The notes under the pieces were generated by a model. The model was not told where the DNA came from, made no database searches, and worked only from the letters and a program-made list of their open reading frames with translations. From positions 42,333,378-42,397,377 of the forward strand of contig CM031879.1 of assembly GCA_018697195.1 (NCBI GenBank): a stretch of DNA of 64,000 nt, in the 5' to 3' direction. This document shows positions 20,739 to 34,000 of the stretch, one piece after another. Position numbers and translations under genes: made by a program. Each line of letters starts with the position of its first letter. Positions within the stretch are counted from its first letter, which is position 1. Source of the DNA: Certhia americana. Lineage: Eukaryota; Chordata; Aves; Passeriformes; Certhiidae.

Positions 20739-23700
20739 CTTGAAATGAAAAGGAAAAAAAAAAATGTAGCTCTATTACATTTTGCATGCTTACAAGGGAC
20801 CAAAATGAGCAATATGTTCGTTTTCTTTAAGGAAAATAAAAACTGTCAAGTCCAAAACATCCTTATTTGCATTTTACTCATCAGTAAACGAGTAAAACAT
20901 CAGTTAAACATCAGTTTTGTGGGTATTGTTCTAACATTCTTGATGAACAGCATTCCTAGCATTCCTCCTCTCAGATGAAAGAGCACACAAACCTGAGGTC
21001 TCAGTAACCATGAATCTGTAAAGTCAGCCTGGTCAACCTCAACCAGAGAGATTTTCACCCTCAGCAGCTCAGCCTAAGATGCTTTTAACCACACAAGAAA
21101 TCAAGAACAGCAATACTACTTTGTAATAATGAAACCATGGTGTGAGAACAACTGTGGCATTTCTTGCTCAGAGGGAGCTATTTAAAGCCTCTGAGGGGAA
21201 GGACAAAGTATGGAGAATTGGCTTAAAATTACCTGGTTGTTACATTCTGTAACATATCTTTTGTCTTTCAAGTACTCTTTCCTATTGTGAGGGAAGGAAC
21301 ATCTCTAGATAACTCAAAATTTCTTGCTACTTTTCAAAGATGAAATATGCCTTCCTTAAGACTAAGGTCAATAAAAAAAGAACTGTTTCAGTACCCTGTT
21401 TTGGTGTATCATTTTCACAACTTGTAACATATTACCACCTGAAGAAAGGAGAAGGATGCTGCAGGCCCAGGAGGCAAGGCAGACAATGGTGTTCCACCCA
21501 CTGGATTGAGTGACAGTATGTCAGGATTCAGAATTATACTCCGGAATTCATTGTGCCGACGTTGCAAGTCCTTTAGCCTCTTCTGGAGGCGAGTGTATTC
21601 TTCAGAGGAAACATTCTGTCTAGGAAATAACAGATCTCTTATTGCTCGAGATCTTTGTTATCCCAACACAGCAGCACAACTCTCCATGAGTGCTCTGCTG
21701 TTTAACACCCCCAGTTTCTACATATCCTCACACAGAAGAACTGGAAGGTAGATCTGTGTATATTCTTCTGCCTACATGCCTGTCTAAATGTCCCTCTACA
21801 TATTTAGATATCTGCTCTATTATAAATTAGAGTTTGCATAAAATAAATTAAGCTTTTAATACCATTCACTGTAGTGAGTCAGAGAAGCCATATTAAATTA
21901 ATTATTCAAATCAAGCCCGCCATAGGGGCTCAATGAAGAGAGAAAAACCAGGACTTCATCTTTCAAAGAGCATGCCATGTCTGTTTCTCTTGCAAATCTG
22001 AAGCCTTGTTCACTTCCTTCTTTTAAAGGAATTCCTGCAACTGTGCCTATCAGGTATTTTTTCTCTTTTTTTCTTGAGAGACTGTCCTGCAGTTGTTTTA
22101 TAAGCTCTCAGCTGCCCATCCTAAACAGAATTTATTCAAAGAATTCTAGTGCTGTAAAGGCTATTAGACTGGTTACTAATCTAGGTAACACATCTTCAAA
22201 AATACTTCATATTTTTAAGTCATACCTTGAGCATATGTAATTTTTCAAGCTAAGAATAAAGCAAAGTTTATTACCTATTTAGTACTTGATTTTCTTTTTC
22301 TAGTTCTTCCATCTTGGCTTCCAAAAGTTCTATTTTCTCATGCATCCTCCTTTGTTTATTGTCATTGAGAGTCTTTCTCTGTCAAACAGATGTTTCAAAC
22401 AGCTAAGTAATACCTTAATAGATTAGATTCTGTAAAAAATTAAATTTAAACTGTATGTGTCAAGCTGTGACACTTTATAGGATTTTCCTTCCTTAAGAAG
22501 AGCTGTTGTGTCGTTTGAAGGTGCTTAGATTGCCATGCTGGGAAGCAAGAAGAGTTGGGAAACAATTCATATTTGTGAATGAGAGAGGCACAGCTGCCAG
22601 TCACTCCTTGGTCAGTCACCAGCTGTACTAACATTAAAAACATTAATGGTATCTGAGAATCACAACAGTCATCCTTTAAATGATAACATATAAATGAGTA
22701 TAAACATAACCAGATAATTATGCTTTTTTAATTTTTTTTCCCTCATATTGATCTTAACTTCTCATGACCTTAAAAGATAAAAGATATTGGTAGGTTTCAT
22801 AACCTATGTTCAATATATAACACTGCTAAGTAAGTAACATCAAGTTCTTGATGTTTTAGAAACAACCTGCCCTTCCTTTCAAATTACTTCATAAAAAGTA
22901 AGCTTAGGAGAAGAAATAAAATTTTAATATTCCATCAAGGAAAAATAGAACATCATTTGTCTAGTACCTGAAACATCATCCTCCCCCATATCAAGGGGTC
23001 TACCTCTTAAACAACCATCAATGCACACATGGGTGCAAAGAAAACTTCACAAAATTTTTGATGGCCTTATAACAAAGTTGTCAGCTGTAATATTCTTTTG
23101 CATATCACTTCAACCTATTTCTATGCTAATCTTGAAGAACTCAATATATTTAGTAATTATATATAGCAGACTGCAAATAAACTCAACATTGGAACAATTC
23201 TAACTGGCCAACAAAGCTGAACTTTACACAGACTGGATCATTCAAAAAGGAAGAGACAACATGCCTTTTTCTGAGCAACAGCAGCTCGACATAGCTTGTT
23301 CTTCATTTGCTTGTATTTCTCTTCATACTCTGTGACGTGCTGAGTAAGCATATGCTTCTCCTGCAGCCATTCCATACGTTGGTATTCTGAAGTCCTTTAG
23401 AAAAATCAGGTTAAAAGATTAAGAGGTTATACAAACAAAGCAGCATGTTCAGTTAATGCCTTAAGGCTCTTAAAATAGATGCATCTTTTCACAACTCCTA
23501 CTTTCATACACCTAAAAGATCTGATGTAAATTTGATTATGTTAACAATCTAATTGTGACTATGACATTTGAAGCTGTACATTATCCTAGGATTTCTTCAA
23601 CCATGAGGCAAATTTTGAAAATTGATTCCAAGAAGCTAACTGTTGGTGTCTTGTTGGATTGGCATACTGCCAAACCACACAGAGAAAATTCCTCAGTTCA

Positions 23701-26700
23701 GGTCAAACCATCACAGTGGAACACAAGAGCAGATGCCTATTCCAACCATCAGTTGTCAGAAGAGTTGACAACTACCTTTTCTGTTTGGGAGAGCAGGGTG
23801 CTTCCCTATGGGGTCTACTGAGTCTTTGAACAGACTTGTTTAGGACATGCTTCCAACCAGAACAAACACCAGCTCAACAGGAAGCTCCCACTAATATGCT
23901 TTCTAGACAACATTCCAGCTGAACACACACCACCAATGGCATATGTTATCTGTTTAGACATTTGCATGGTTACAACACACTAAAATTAGGCTGGGTTCTC
24001 CAGCAGTGTATAGGAAATGAGTTAGTTTCTCCATGCTGCCTTGTTTGTTTGGCTACCTGCATTGTGAGTCAAAGCAGACATGAACTAATGGCATATTTAA
24101 TTACATTATTGTTAAAAATAAAAACCAAATGGTGAGATTCTATGTAGCAGACTTTAAGAAGACCAAGGCTTGGTACTCTCCCTTCCCCACAGTAGTATTT
24201 GGCATCATCCATTCTCATTTGGGAAACAGAGTCCTGGCCCGTGTCATGGCTCTTTTAGCTGACACAGAATGGCTTGTACCTCACTCTTGACTGTAAATAA
24301 CTACTAGCACCCAGGAACCAGAGCACTTTGGACAAGCACTGCTTAGTAGTAAAAGGATTTCAGCTGAGTTAATCATTAAAAATGCTTGAATTGGGTGTGA
24401 GGGTTTCTTGAGTTGTTTTGGGTTTTTGTTTGGTTGGGGTTTTTGTTGTTGGTTGGTTTAAATGCCACTAACATTGTTCCCAAAATGCTGAACAAGTACC
24501 TGTTTGAGCTCATCTCTAATCTGTATCAGTCTGCTAGTTTGCCTTCAGCTCTTTTTCTTCTTTCACATTTTCATTTCCAAGCTTAAGATTGACACAGCCA
24601 GACATGCAGATGCTTTGCCTACTTATGCTCAATGCTCAACTAACACTACTTTATTTATCTGAAACTTTTTATCTTATGTTTTCTCATCTTTTGGTCCCTA
24701 TTTCACTTCCTCTTGCTTTGGTGCAACTTAACTCTCTGGTGTTTAAGCTCATAAGAATTTACTGAAGAGGGATATCACTCACAGATTCATAAAAACAATG
24801 GAAACATGATCCAAGGCTCCCAGGCAATGGCACAGACCTGCAGGACTCACATGCAGGCTACAAAGCTGCTTCATTTCTGCAGTATCAGCCTTAGTGCATC
24901 TCTCAGTATCTACATACTTGTAAAATGATCTCTGAGGACTGACTGACAAGTTCCTTCCACTGCCTTCCCAGAAAAACCTAGTCCTGTTTTGTGATCCATA
25001 AATATGTAAATGACAATGACAGTCTCATTCAAGTAACAGCAACGATCTCACTCAACATATGAATACAACTCCCTAAAGCAAACATCCCAAGTATTTAGTG
25101 ACATACTCTGCAGCCCAAATGCAATATCTTCAAATATTAAATTTAAAAGTGTAACTTAAACTAATGACTACACAGCAATTGCAGTACCAATTAGCAGCAA
25201 AAGAGATGTTAAAACAAAAAGAAGTGACATTATACCCTTTGGAAGTTTTATATTTAATCTGCAACACTGACTTTTTGAAGCACCAATCACAAAGTAGTCC
25301 AGTACAAGTTAGACAAATATTTGGTTACCAAACAGGGAAATTCTGACATTTCAGAACTAATCTTTAAATTCCAGGAAAGTGTTCCTTTCTATATGGAATC
25401 TGAATAAAATTTGGCTTCCTTCATCATTTATTGTCTTCTTTCATCATTTACTGTCATACTTTAATGGAATGCAGTCAAGCTTGTGCAAAAAAAGGGAAAG
25501 TGATGATTTTTAATTTGATGAGAGGAACTAGAAAATATTCTATAAGTTTTTACTTACTTCATATCAGCTAAAATTAGCTAGCAGGAAAGGGAAAGAAGTA
25601 TTCACACATATACTGACTAGGACCATATCATGCTTGAATGCTCTTTTCACCCATACAGCTTAAACACTTTAAAAGAACTGTCCAGAACTCTAGATCCATT
25701 TATACCTATAGAAGTTTGACACTCACTCCAGTGTAAGCAGGATTTAATTTTATGCGAAGTGTATCTCACTAAGCAATAATTAATTTTAACAGATACGAAC
25801 GGAGAAAAACTCCTGGTTTTGAGCTGACATGAGAAGAGCTTTAATACATACTATGTCACAGAATGTACACCCATTTTTTACAACTGTCCAATATTTCCTG
25901 TTCATTTTAACTTTCGGACTTTATTCAGAATCTACAATCCACAGTTAAGTAATCCACATGAGAACACAAGCAGCATAAAAAGTAAAGCTAAAAGAAAAAA
26001 ATTACTTCTCTGTTTCCAGTTGAGCTTTCTCTGCCTGAGCCCTTGCATGCTGACATTCTTGTTTCAATCTCTCTATTATTTCCTTCAACTTCTGATTAGA
26101 TTCCAGCAAATCTTTTTCTGATTGAGAAAGTGAGGCAAGCTGGAGCTGGATATCATTTATTTGCTACCAAAACAAAAAAAAAAGATTTTCATTGCAGAAG
26201 GAATGCAAATAACCAAGGAATGCAAATAACCAACAATAGATTTTGAGATACTGAGACAATGCAAAATAGATACATCAACTACCTTTAGCTTTTCATTAGC
26301 CTTTTTTCACTTGTTTCTTTTCTCTTTACTCATCAGTTTTCCCAGAAGCTATACAGTATGTCACTACAAGACAAAGGGTTTCTATTGTAGTTAAAAGGTA
26401 GGCAGGACTCTTCTGTCACTGAAGTGTCCCCCAGAACTTCAGAAATCCAACACTTCAGCCCCAGGGCTGAACAGACCTCAAGGATCATGAAATATTTAGT
26501 AGCAGAACTGTGGAACTATCCAGGCTCTTCTGTCTCCCAATACACCCTGTCTTACAGCCAACAGTGACTGTACCAATCAGTTCACAAATCAAGGAAGCAC
26601 TGAGAAGTCAAACCTCTGCAGCCAATATATAGAAATTATTATTTTCCTTTCCTTTTCCTCCCCCCACATAAACACTTGCATCCCTCAATTTCTGATTTCT

Positions 26701-29700
26701 GGAGGAAAAAAATTATTGTCTCGAACTTCTAGTGCACACAGCTTGCACAGTACTTTGATGCACAGCTATTGTTATTATCTACTAAATAACATCAGAGGCA
26801 AGCAGGAGTTAAAAAAAAATAGGTTTGATTTTCAACACTAACATCAATTGGCTCTGCAATAGAAATATATCTCTTTACACTAGTTTGTTCATTTATGAAA
26901 CATCTGTTAAACACTTGAAGAACCTCAGATGAGAGACGCAGCGTAAATGCAAAGCATTACCTAGAAACAATTTATAAGTCTCCATGGCAACTGAATCTCC
27001 AGTTAAATAGTGCATAACCATATTCAATATACCAGTCTCTAAACATTCAGCTTTGAAATTCATGGTACCACAAAACACATGAAGCAAAAAGCTCTAATCC
27101 ATTTATAGAGGTCCAGGAAAGCATGACTGATTTCTGAACACTTCTCCTTTAAATATCTGAAGTACACATTTCGTCCCTCAGGGAAACAACAAAAAAAAAG
27201 GCCTTAAAAATTCAGTCTAATCTTCAAACACAGGACATGGTAACTACAGGAAAGAATGTATTTCTCTATAAAACATTACAATGCAATAAAACCTTACCTG
27301 TTTCAGATTAGCATTTTCACATTTCTTTTCTTCCAGCTCTTCTGTCTGCATAGCTTGCTGTTGAATTTTTGATCTAAAATTATGTAAGACATCCTTATTT
27401 TTCTCTAATCAAAATACAGATGTTATAAATTAGGACAAATCAGCCTGACAAATAAATAACATTATTTGAAAGGCAAATAAATATTTACCAAATAAAGTAT
27501 TTAAAATGTATTTCTATTCATTCTTAAACTTCACATAGGAATAAGACTATTGGAGTATGATTCATGCCAACCTTTATACAAAAACTATAGTAAGCCAAGA
27601 AAACTCCCAACCATAATAAACAACTCAGAGACATCATATTAGGGTCTCTGCTTACCAATTGCTGCTGTGGTGCCATTATGGAAAGAGAAATGGTTCACCC
27701 TAACACCAGGGCTATGCTAGCACCCAGCACTGAACCAGTTCTAACAAACGTGTATTGCCATATTATTACTTCAAAATGGTCATTGAAAATAACATAAAGG
27801 CTTGGATGAAAAGTGTTACCTTTTCAACAAGTTCATTTTTAATTCTGTTCTCTTTCTTACATCATACAAAAGATAATTTTGTTTTATCTACTATAATGAA
27901 GATTTCTGTATCTATGAATAGTAAGCTTTTATGCTGTCTACTGTAAAGACATTAAGGGGGAAAAATGAGAAATTTGTGTTAAGATTAGAAAAGCCACACT
28001 ACCGCAAACGCTGAAGTTCCTTTTTGCTAGATTCTTCTGCCATCTGCACAGCACGTAGTTTCTCCTCATACTGATCCTTTTCAGATTGTCTCCAAGTATC
28101 TTGTTCCAGTTTCATCTTTTCTAGATCAGCTAATCTGTTCTCGAGTTCTAACCTAAGACATTATTCAACATGCACACAAGAATTATTACAAAATGCCAGA
28201 AGTATTTAGTTAAGAGTGACATTTTTAAAAGTAACACAAAACAGTCCTCTTTTAGAAGCTGAGGAGGAAATCAATAGACATACTTTTCATTCTGTAAGGC
28301 TGCAATATTGTCAAAAACTTCCTCTTTGGCAGCTTGCACTTTACGAATTAGCTCGCGATCCTTTTCTACTAAAAGCACTTTATGACGTTCAACAGCTGCA
28401 GTAAGAATTTCCTTGTCAGACACCAGTCCTGCATTACACATTAAAAAAAAGTTAAACATGTCTTGATTGATAAGAATCTGCTAGGATCCTGTATTCAAAT
28501 AATTTCATAAATTCACAAAAGGAACCTAAAAATCTCAATTCAAATGACAGAATGAATGGGGGAAAGGGAAAAACAAAACACCAGAAAACCAGAAGAGCCC
28601 TTTCTTAGTATAACAGTTATATTTCCAAGACTTTTGAAAAGTAACCATTACACTGGAATCATAATTTACGAGAGTTTCTTACTTTAACATACAAAAGTAA
28701 TTAAACAGTTGATATTATTACAGATTTAAACTCTAGAGCAATTTATACAAAGCATTTGTGTCTGGATTAAAAAATTTTAAGAAGTGTTCCACAATAGCTA
28801 TGCAAAGGTCAAGCAAGAAGGTTTTCATTTTCTGAAGAAGTTTACAGTAAACAGTAACAGGTTGTCAGTAACTGGGCTACAACAAATCTCACATTTTAAT
28901 CCATCTATATTATCCAATGAGGCATTTCTAAAACTATTACTCCATAGGCAGAGACAAATGATACAAAGTAAAATCTTGTGACTGACACCTGTGTTCACTG
29001 GCAAATAAGGCAACATGTTCTAACAGTGACTCCTGGTTATTCAGTTAATTCAGCAATGCAAATGGAATTCCTCAGTAAGTTCAGGTTCACTTAAATCTTG
29101 TCTATACTCAGTTTCATATTTCACAGGGCCCAACATTTTTAGTTTGCAATATGCTGTAAGTGTATTGTCAATACAGAAAACACCACTTTTTTGTTGCTCT
29201 TAGCAAAGTTTATATTAAAGCAAGTGAACAGAAACAATTATTTTGGGAAGACAAAGGTACTATTTAGGGTCTCTCTCAGTGAGGATAGTTCTCTTTAAAG
29301 CTGTGTACAGCTTACAACTAGTACTAGAAAATTTTGGCCTTTTCACTCTAGAAAAGGCTAATTCAAGTTGCCTACATACTCAGCTGCATCAGGTACCTTA
29401 GAGCAATGAATGAGCTAGATACTGTATCTTGTTTCACGTGGAAGCCTTATGGAATTGGTATCAATTCCACAGACATGGAATCAAAAAAACCTCAACCACT
29501 GAAGCTCTGTGGCATGATAAAGTTCAGAGCAGAGTATGAAAGACTCAGGAATTTAACAATAATAGAAAAAAATAACTGTATGAAGTATATAATTTGAAAC
29601 AGATTATGCTCCAGTTGTATCACAAATGCACTAATTTACATAAATGAAAAACAGGTCTCAATTGTTCTTTCCCTAGCAGAGCAAGTGAAATTACATAATT

Positions 29701-31022
29701 ATTTCAAATACCAAATGAAATGTCAGATCTATGACCTAGACCAGAAGTAGAAGGTGAAGGCTGCTGGGGAATGTTCAGAGGAAAAAAATAATTGTATTAT
29801 TCTAACTAGAAGTAAACAGATGAAATAATTACAAAATTATTTTAAACTTTACCATCCATTTCACTTTGAATTTTGTTTCTTTCTCTTTCTACTTCACTCT
29901 TTGCTCTTGCTGCCTCCAGTTTGATGTTTGTTACTTCCAACTTATGTGAATGTTTAAGTTCTTTAACCTGTGAGTTAGTAAAAACCAAAATCAAATTAAC
30001 TATAATAAATTTGTATATATTTACTTCAGTTCTAACTAAAGATACATCAGAGTCAAGCTAAAATAAAATTAAATTTAATCTCCATAAGCAAATCAAAACA
30101 GTGATATCCAAAGCCAGAATATCAACTACTTCCCCAAGTAATTTCAATTTGGTAACTACTTACAGTCCCCCATGCCTCCTGGAGTGCTACATTACTTTCT
30201 CAAAATCCATGTCTTCATAGTTTTAAAGTGCATTTTAAATCAAATACCGCTCTACAGACACATCAAATGGCCCCATAAAAGTAGGAGCTTTAAGAACGTC
30301 AAATCAAAGAAAATTACTGCTTGCATGGAAACTTTCTATAGTTTAGGCATTTAAACGCAGTAATTACACGGTCAATGCGAATTAAATATCTGGAGGAAAG
30401 CACTTATAATGAAAATCCACTCACAATGACAAATGTAATTACAACCTGCTAGCATATACAAGTGGCAAAAGGTTAAGAATGACACAGTAGCTTATTAAGT
30501 AACTACATGGAAGATTTAGTTGCTTATATATTAAGTTGGTAATATTTCAGGGCAACTTGAAAAGATTTAAGGTGGCTTTTTTAAGGCAGAAAAACCCAAA
30601 AGACAAACACATGCACCTGTGCTCAGGAATAGGTTTGAGTGGGAGCAGAAGCAGGTGTAAGCTTCTGTTTTCCTCCTGGTGAGAAACATCACTGGAACAT
30701 TTTATTTTGTCCTGCTTTTGGAGGGGAGCAGGGAAGACCAGTTGATACAAAAAATAAAGACTGTATCAACCTTCTGTATAGTCTGGGAGACCTCTGAAAA
30801 ATGTTTAACAGAAGTTTTCCCCTCCTATTTAGCATTCATGGGGGCCAAATACAGCATATTATATAAAGAGGCTTTAAATACCTGATAGTATAATATATAA
30901 TAGTATAATATATAAATATATATAAAATAATACATTCTTATTCCTATGATAAATTAGTGCTTTTTTTTAATGAATGACCAAAATTAAATACATAGCACTC
31001 GTAAATATGCACTGTAAAAAGA

Positions 31023-31057
<35 letters not shown>

Positions 31058-34000
31058 GAAGAAAAGCACACATAGAACAAAAAGAAAAGAACAAAAAGAA
31101 ACATTTCTGTACAAGCTATGCTGGCATTAGCCCAAGAAAAAGGCTATGCTAATGTGACTACCCTGCTTCTAATATAACCTAAACCTCCACAAGTAACTCC
31201 AATGCAGCTTGCTTCCTGTAGCTAACACAGTTCACTCAGAGGATGCCTTTTAAGATCTTCAGAAGCCATAGCTCCATCACAACAACAACAAAAAAGAAAG
31301 AAAGATCAGTTTAAAGTTCTAAAGGCTGGCTGTTTTCATGAACATTAAAAACACAAATATAAAGATAACACTTCAAGTCTTGTTCTGTCCAGGAAAAAGG
31401 TCTAGAAGATGGAATAATAAGAACATAACCTCACTCTTTAGAGATACTTTTAGGTATAACATTTCTCCTGTAAAGACACATATTCTTTGTCTTTCAACTG
31501 AAACTGAGGGGAAAATTCCATACCTATTTTAAGTCACAGCAGAAGACATTGTTACTTTATTCTCAGTGTAAAACATAAGCAGAAAAACATAACAGGATGT
31601 GAAAAATATATTTCAGATACCATAAAAGTACTTACCTGAGCAGCTAAGGAATTGACTTCTCGTTCAGATTTGTGAAGTTTGCTAGTTAAGAGAATGTTTT
31701 GCTCATGACTTGTCTGCAGTTCCTTTTCAATTCGATCAACCTGTAGTTCAGCAGACTTCTTTTCAGCCTTGAACAAAGGAAGTATTTTCAGATTTTTGGA
31801 GCCAAGTTGCCTCTTGTTACTCATTTGAAATGTTTGATTGATCTGGGCTTTCAGATATTATTGACTTGTTATAATATATAATATGATATATAAATTCTCA
31901 TCTTTGCACAACCATATATTCCAATACAATGAGGGTCTTGAATTTTACTCAAAAGTCACAACTATTTTTACTAACACTTCCTACACAGAATCACTCCCAT
32001 TTTCAATCCTCTTTGATAAGGGGTGGTGGTAATCTGACTTGGTTAGGAGGCAGCAGGTGTGCTTACCAGTAAATTACTGGGATGTAAACAGTGTAACTAC
32101 AACTGGTGCTCAAAAAGGTGTAATGTGCTGGCTATGCAGTTATACTGATGGAAGAATTAACATCCTGGAGAGGAAATAAAATGCAATTACTGTATTATAG
32201 ATTCTGATCTTTACAAGACAAGACCCTGATCTTTACTGAATATGAAAAAGGTAATCTAATATATGGTTTCACCTTCCTTTTTTTGAACACGTCTATTTTT
32301 GGCACGGCTCTCTTTCAAGCAGTCTAGGAAGATTACAGCACTTTTTAAGTTGAGATCAGAGCATTTTGTAACTAAGGTATACAGCACTGATAATAGTAAA
32401 AAAAAACCCCTATCTGCATGCTGCAACTGTGTGAAGAATCTAGGTGAAAAGACTCGCTACCTAGAGAGGTAGCAAGAACTGACAGAAGGTTTGAGGACCA
32501 CAGATGAGGAATACAGTGGTACCCTGGGAAAAGTGCAACAGGCCAGAAACACCAAGAAGAGCAACAGGGAGAGCAACAGCCAAGTACTAAACAACTGCAG
32601 TAATGTGTTGGAGAAAGAAGAGGCATAGGTAAGTAAAAAAAGATGACAAAAGAGGAAAAGACCAAAGAGAAGTGACATTTTTGAAAAGAATAAAGAATTT
32701 ACTGCAGCAGATTATTAATATATTGGTTTCTAACTCCAGCTAAGTAGCAAGTGCTGACATGTCATTACTGACTACAAATATGTTTATGACCCGCTTGTTT
32801 GGAAAAGCAATCATTCAGCAGAATCTCTCAGCTGAGAGACTGTCCAAGTTAAACTGGCAGTGCATGACTCCCGGTCAACTACAATTTTATCTTAAATCTG
32901 AAAAGTACAAATTCAAATTATAGAGTCAATGGCAAAATTACCAGTGATTTTAGTGACAGCTCAGTCAGGCCAAGTGTTATTCTTACTACACTATACACAG
33001 AGGCAAAATAATAAAAAAGTCTTACCTCTAGAGACCGCATCATGGCCTGCATCTCAGCTAACTGTCGCGCTTGTACTCTTTGAACGTTTTCTGCTTGCAC
33101 AACACAGTTGTGTCTTTCTGCTCTTAGTTCTTCTACTTCTGCTTCTAAGGCTTTTAATTTCTGACACAGTTGTGCCTTTTCTCTAGAAAGTGCCTCCACA
33201 CGTTTACTGTCCCTTGTGGGATCGTTGCTAAGCAGTTGATTATGGAGTTCTTCCTTATCTTTATCCAGTCTTGCAATCTAATAGTTGTTAATCAGAAAAA
33301 AAAAAAAAAGTTCTTACATTGGTCAGATGTCAGGCAGCAACAACTATAGCAGTTAACAATTCAGAAAAGAGCAGCAGAGGACATTTAAACATTCATTTGC
33401 TCGGAGTAGGAAATTTGAAGCAAGACCAACTGAATGCCTGTAATTAGCACGGTCTTTTTGAGAACACTACAGAGTACAATACTGATTGATGTCCTTATTA
33501 GCAAGCTGGATGATGGCATGGAGTCACTTTCAGCAAGGTTGAGTGTGACACCAAACTGGGGGAAATGGTCAACCTGTTGGAAGGCAGAACTGCTGTCCAG
33601 AAGAATCTGGACAAGCTGAAGGAATGGACATCCAGAAAGGCTGGGTCCTTTTCAACAAGAAGAGCATGTCATGCATCTCAGATGGAGCAATCCAGTGCAA
33701 CAGCACAGGCCCTTGGCAACTGTCTAGGAAGCATCTCCATGGAAAAGGATCTGGGGGCCCTAGTGGACAACAACAAGCTAAACATCAGTCAGCAGAGCAC
33801 CCAATTCAACCCTGGCAGATTGGCACAAGGATAACTAGCAGATCTAGGGAAGTGACCCTTTGTCCCCCTTCCAGTACTGGTAAAGTTGTACTGGACTGTA
33901 TCAAGTTAAGATGGCCACTAAGGTGTTCAGAGGGCTGGGGAAGATGACATACAAGGACAAGCTGAGAGAACTAAGCCTCAGCTTGAAAAAGAGAAGAAGA

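Noticed and set aside
22376..22380. Tandem splice acceptor at CEP83 coding exon 13
   Set aside because: The alternative AG is two bases away and would shift the frame, so it is unlikely to make a useful isoform.
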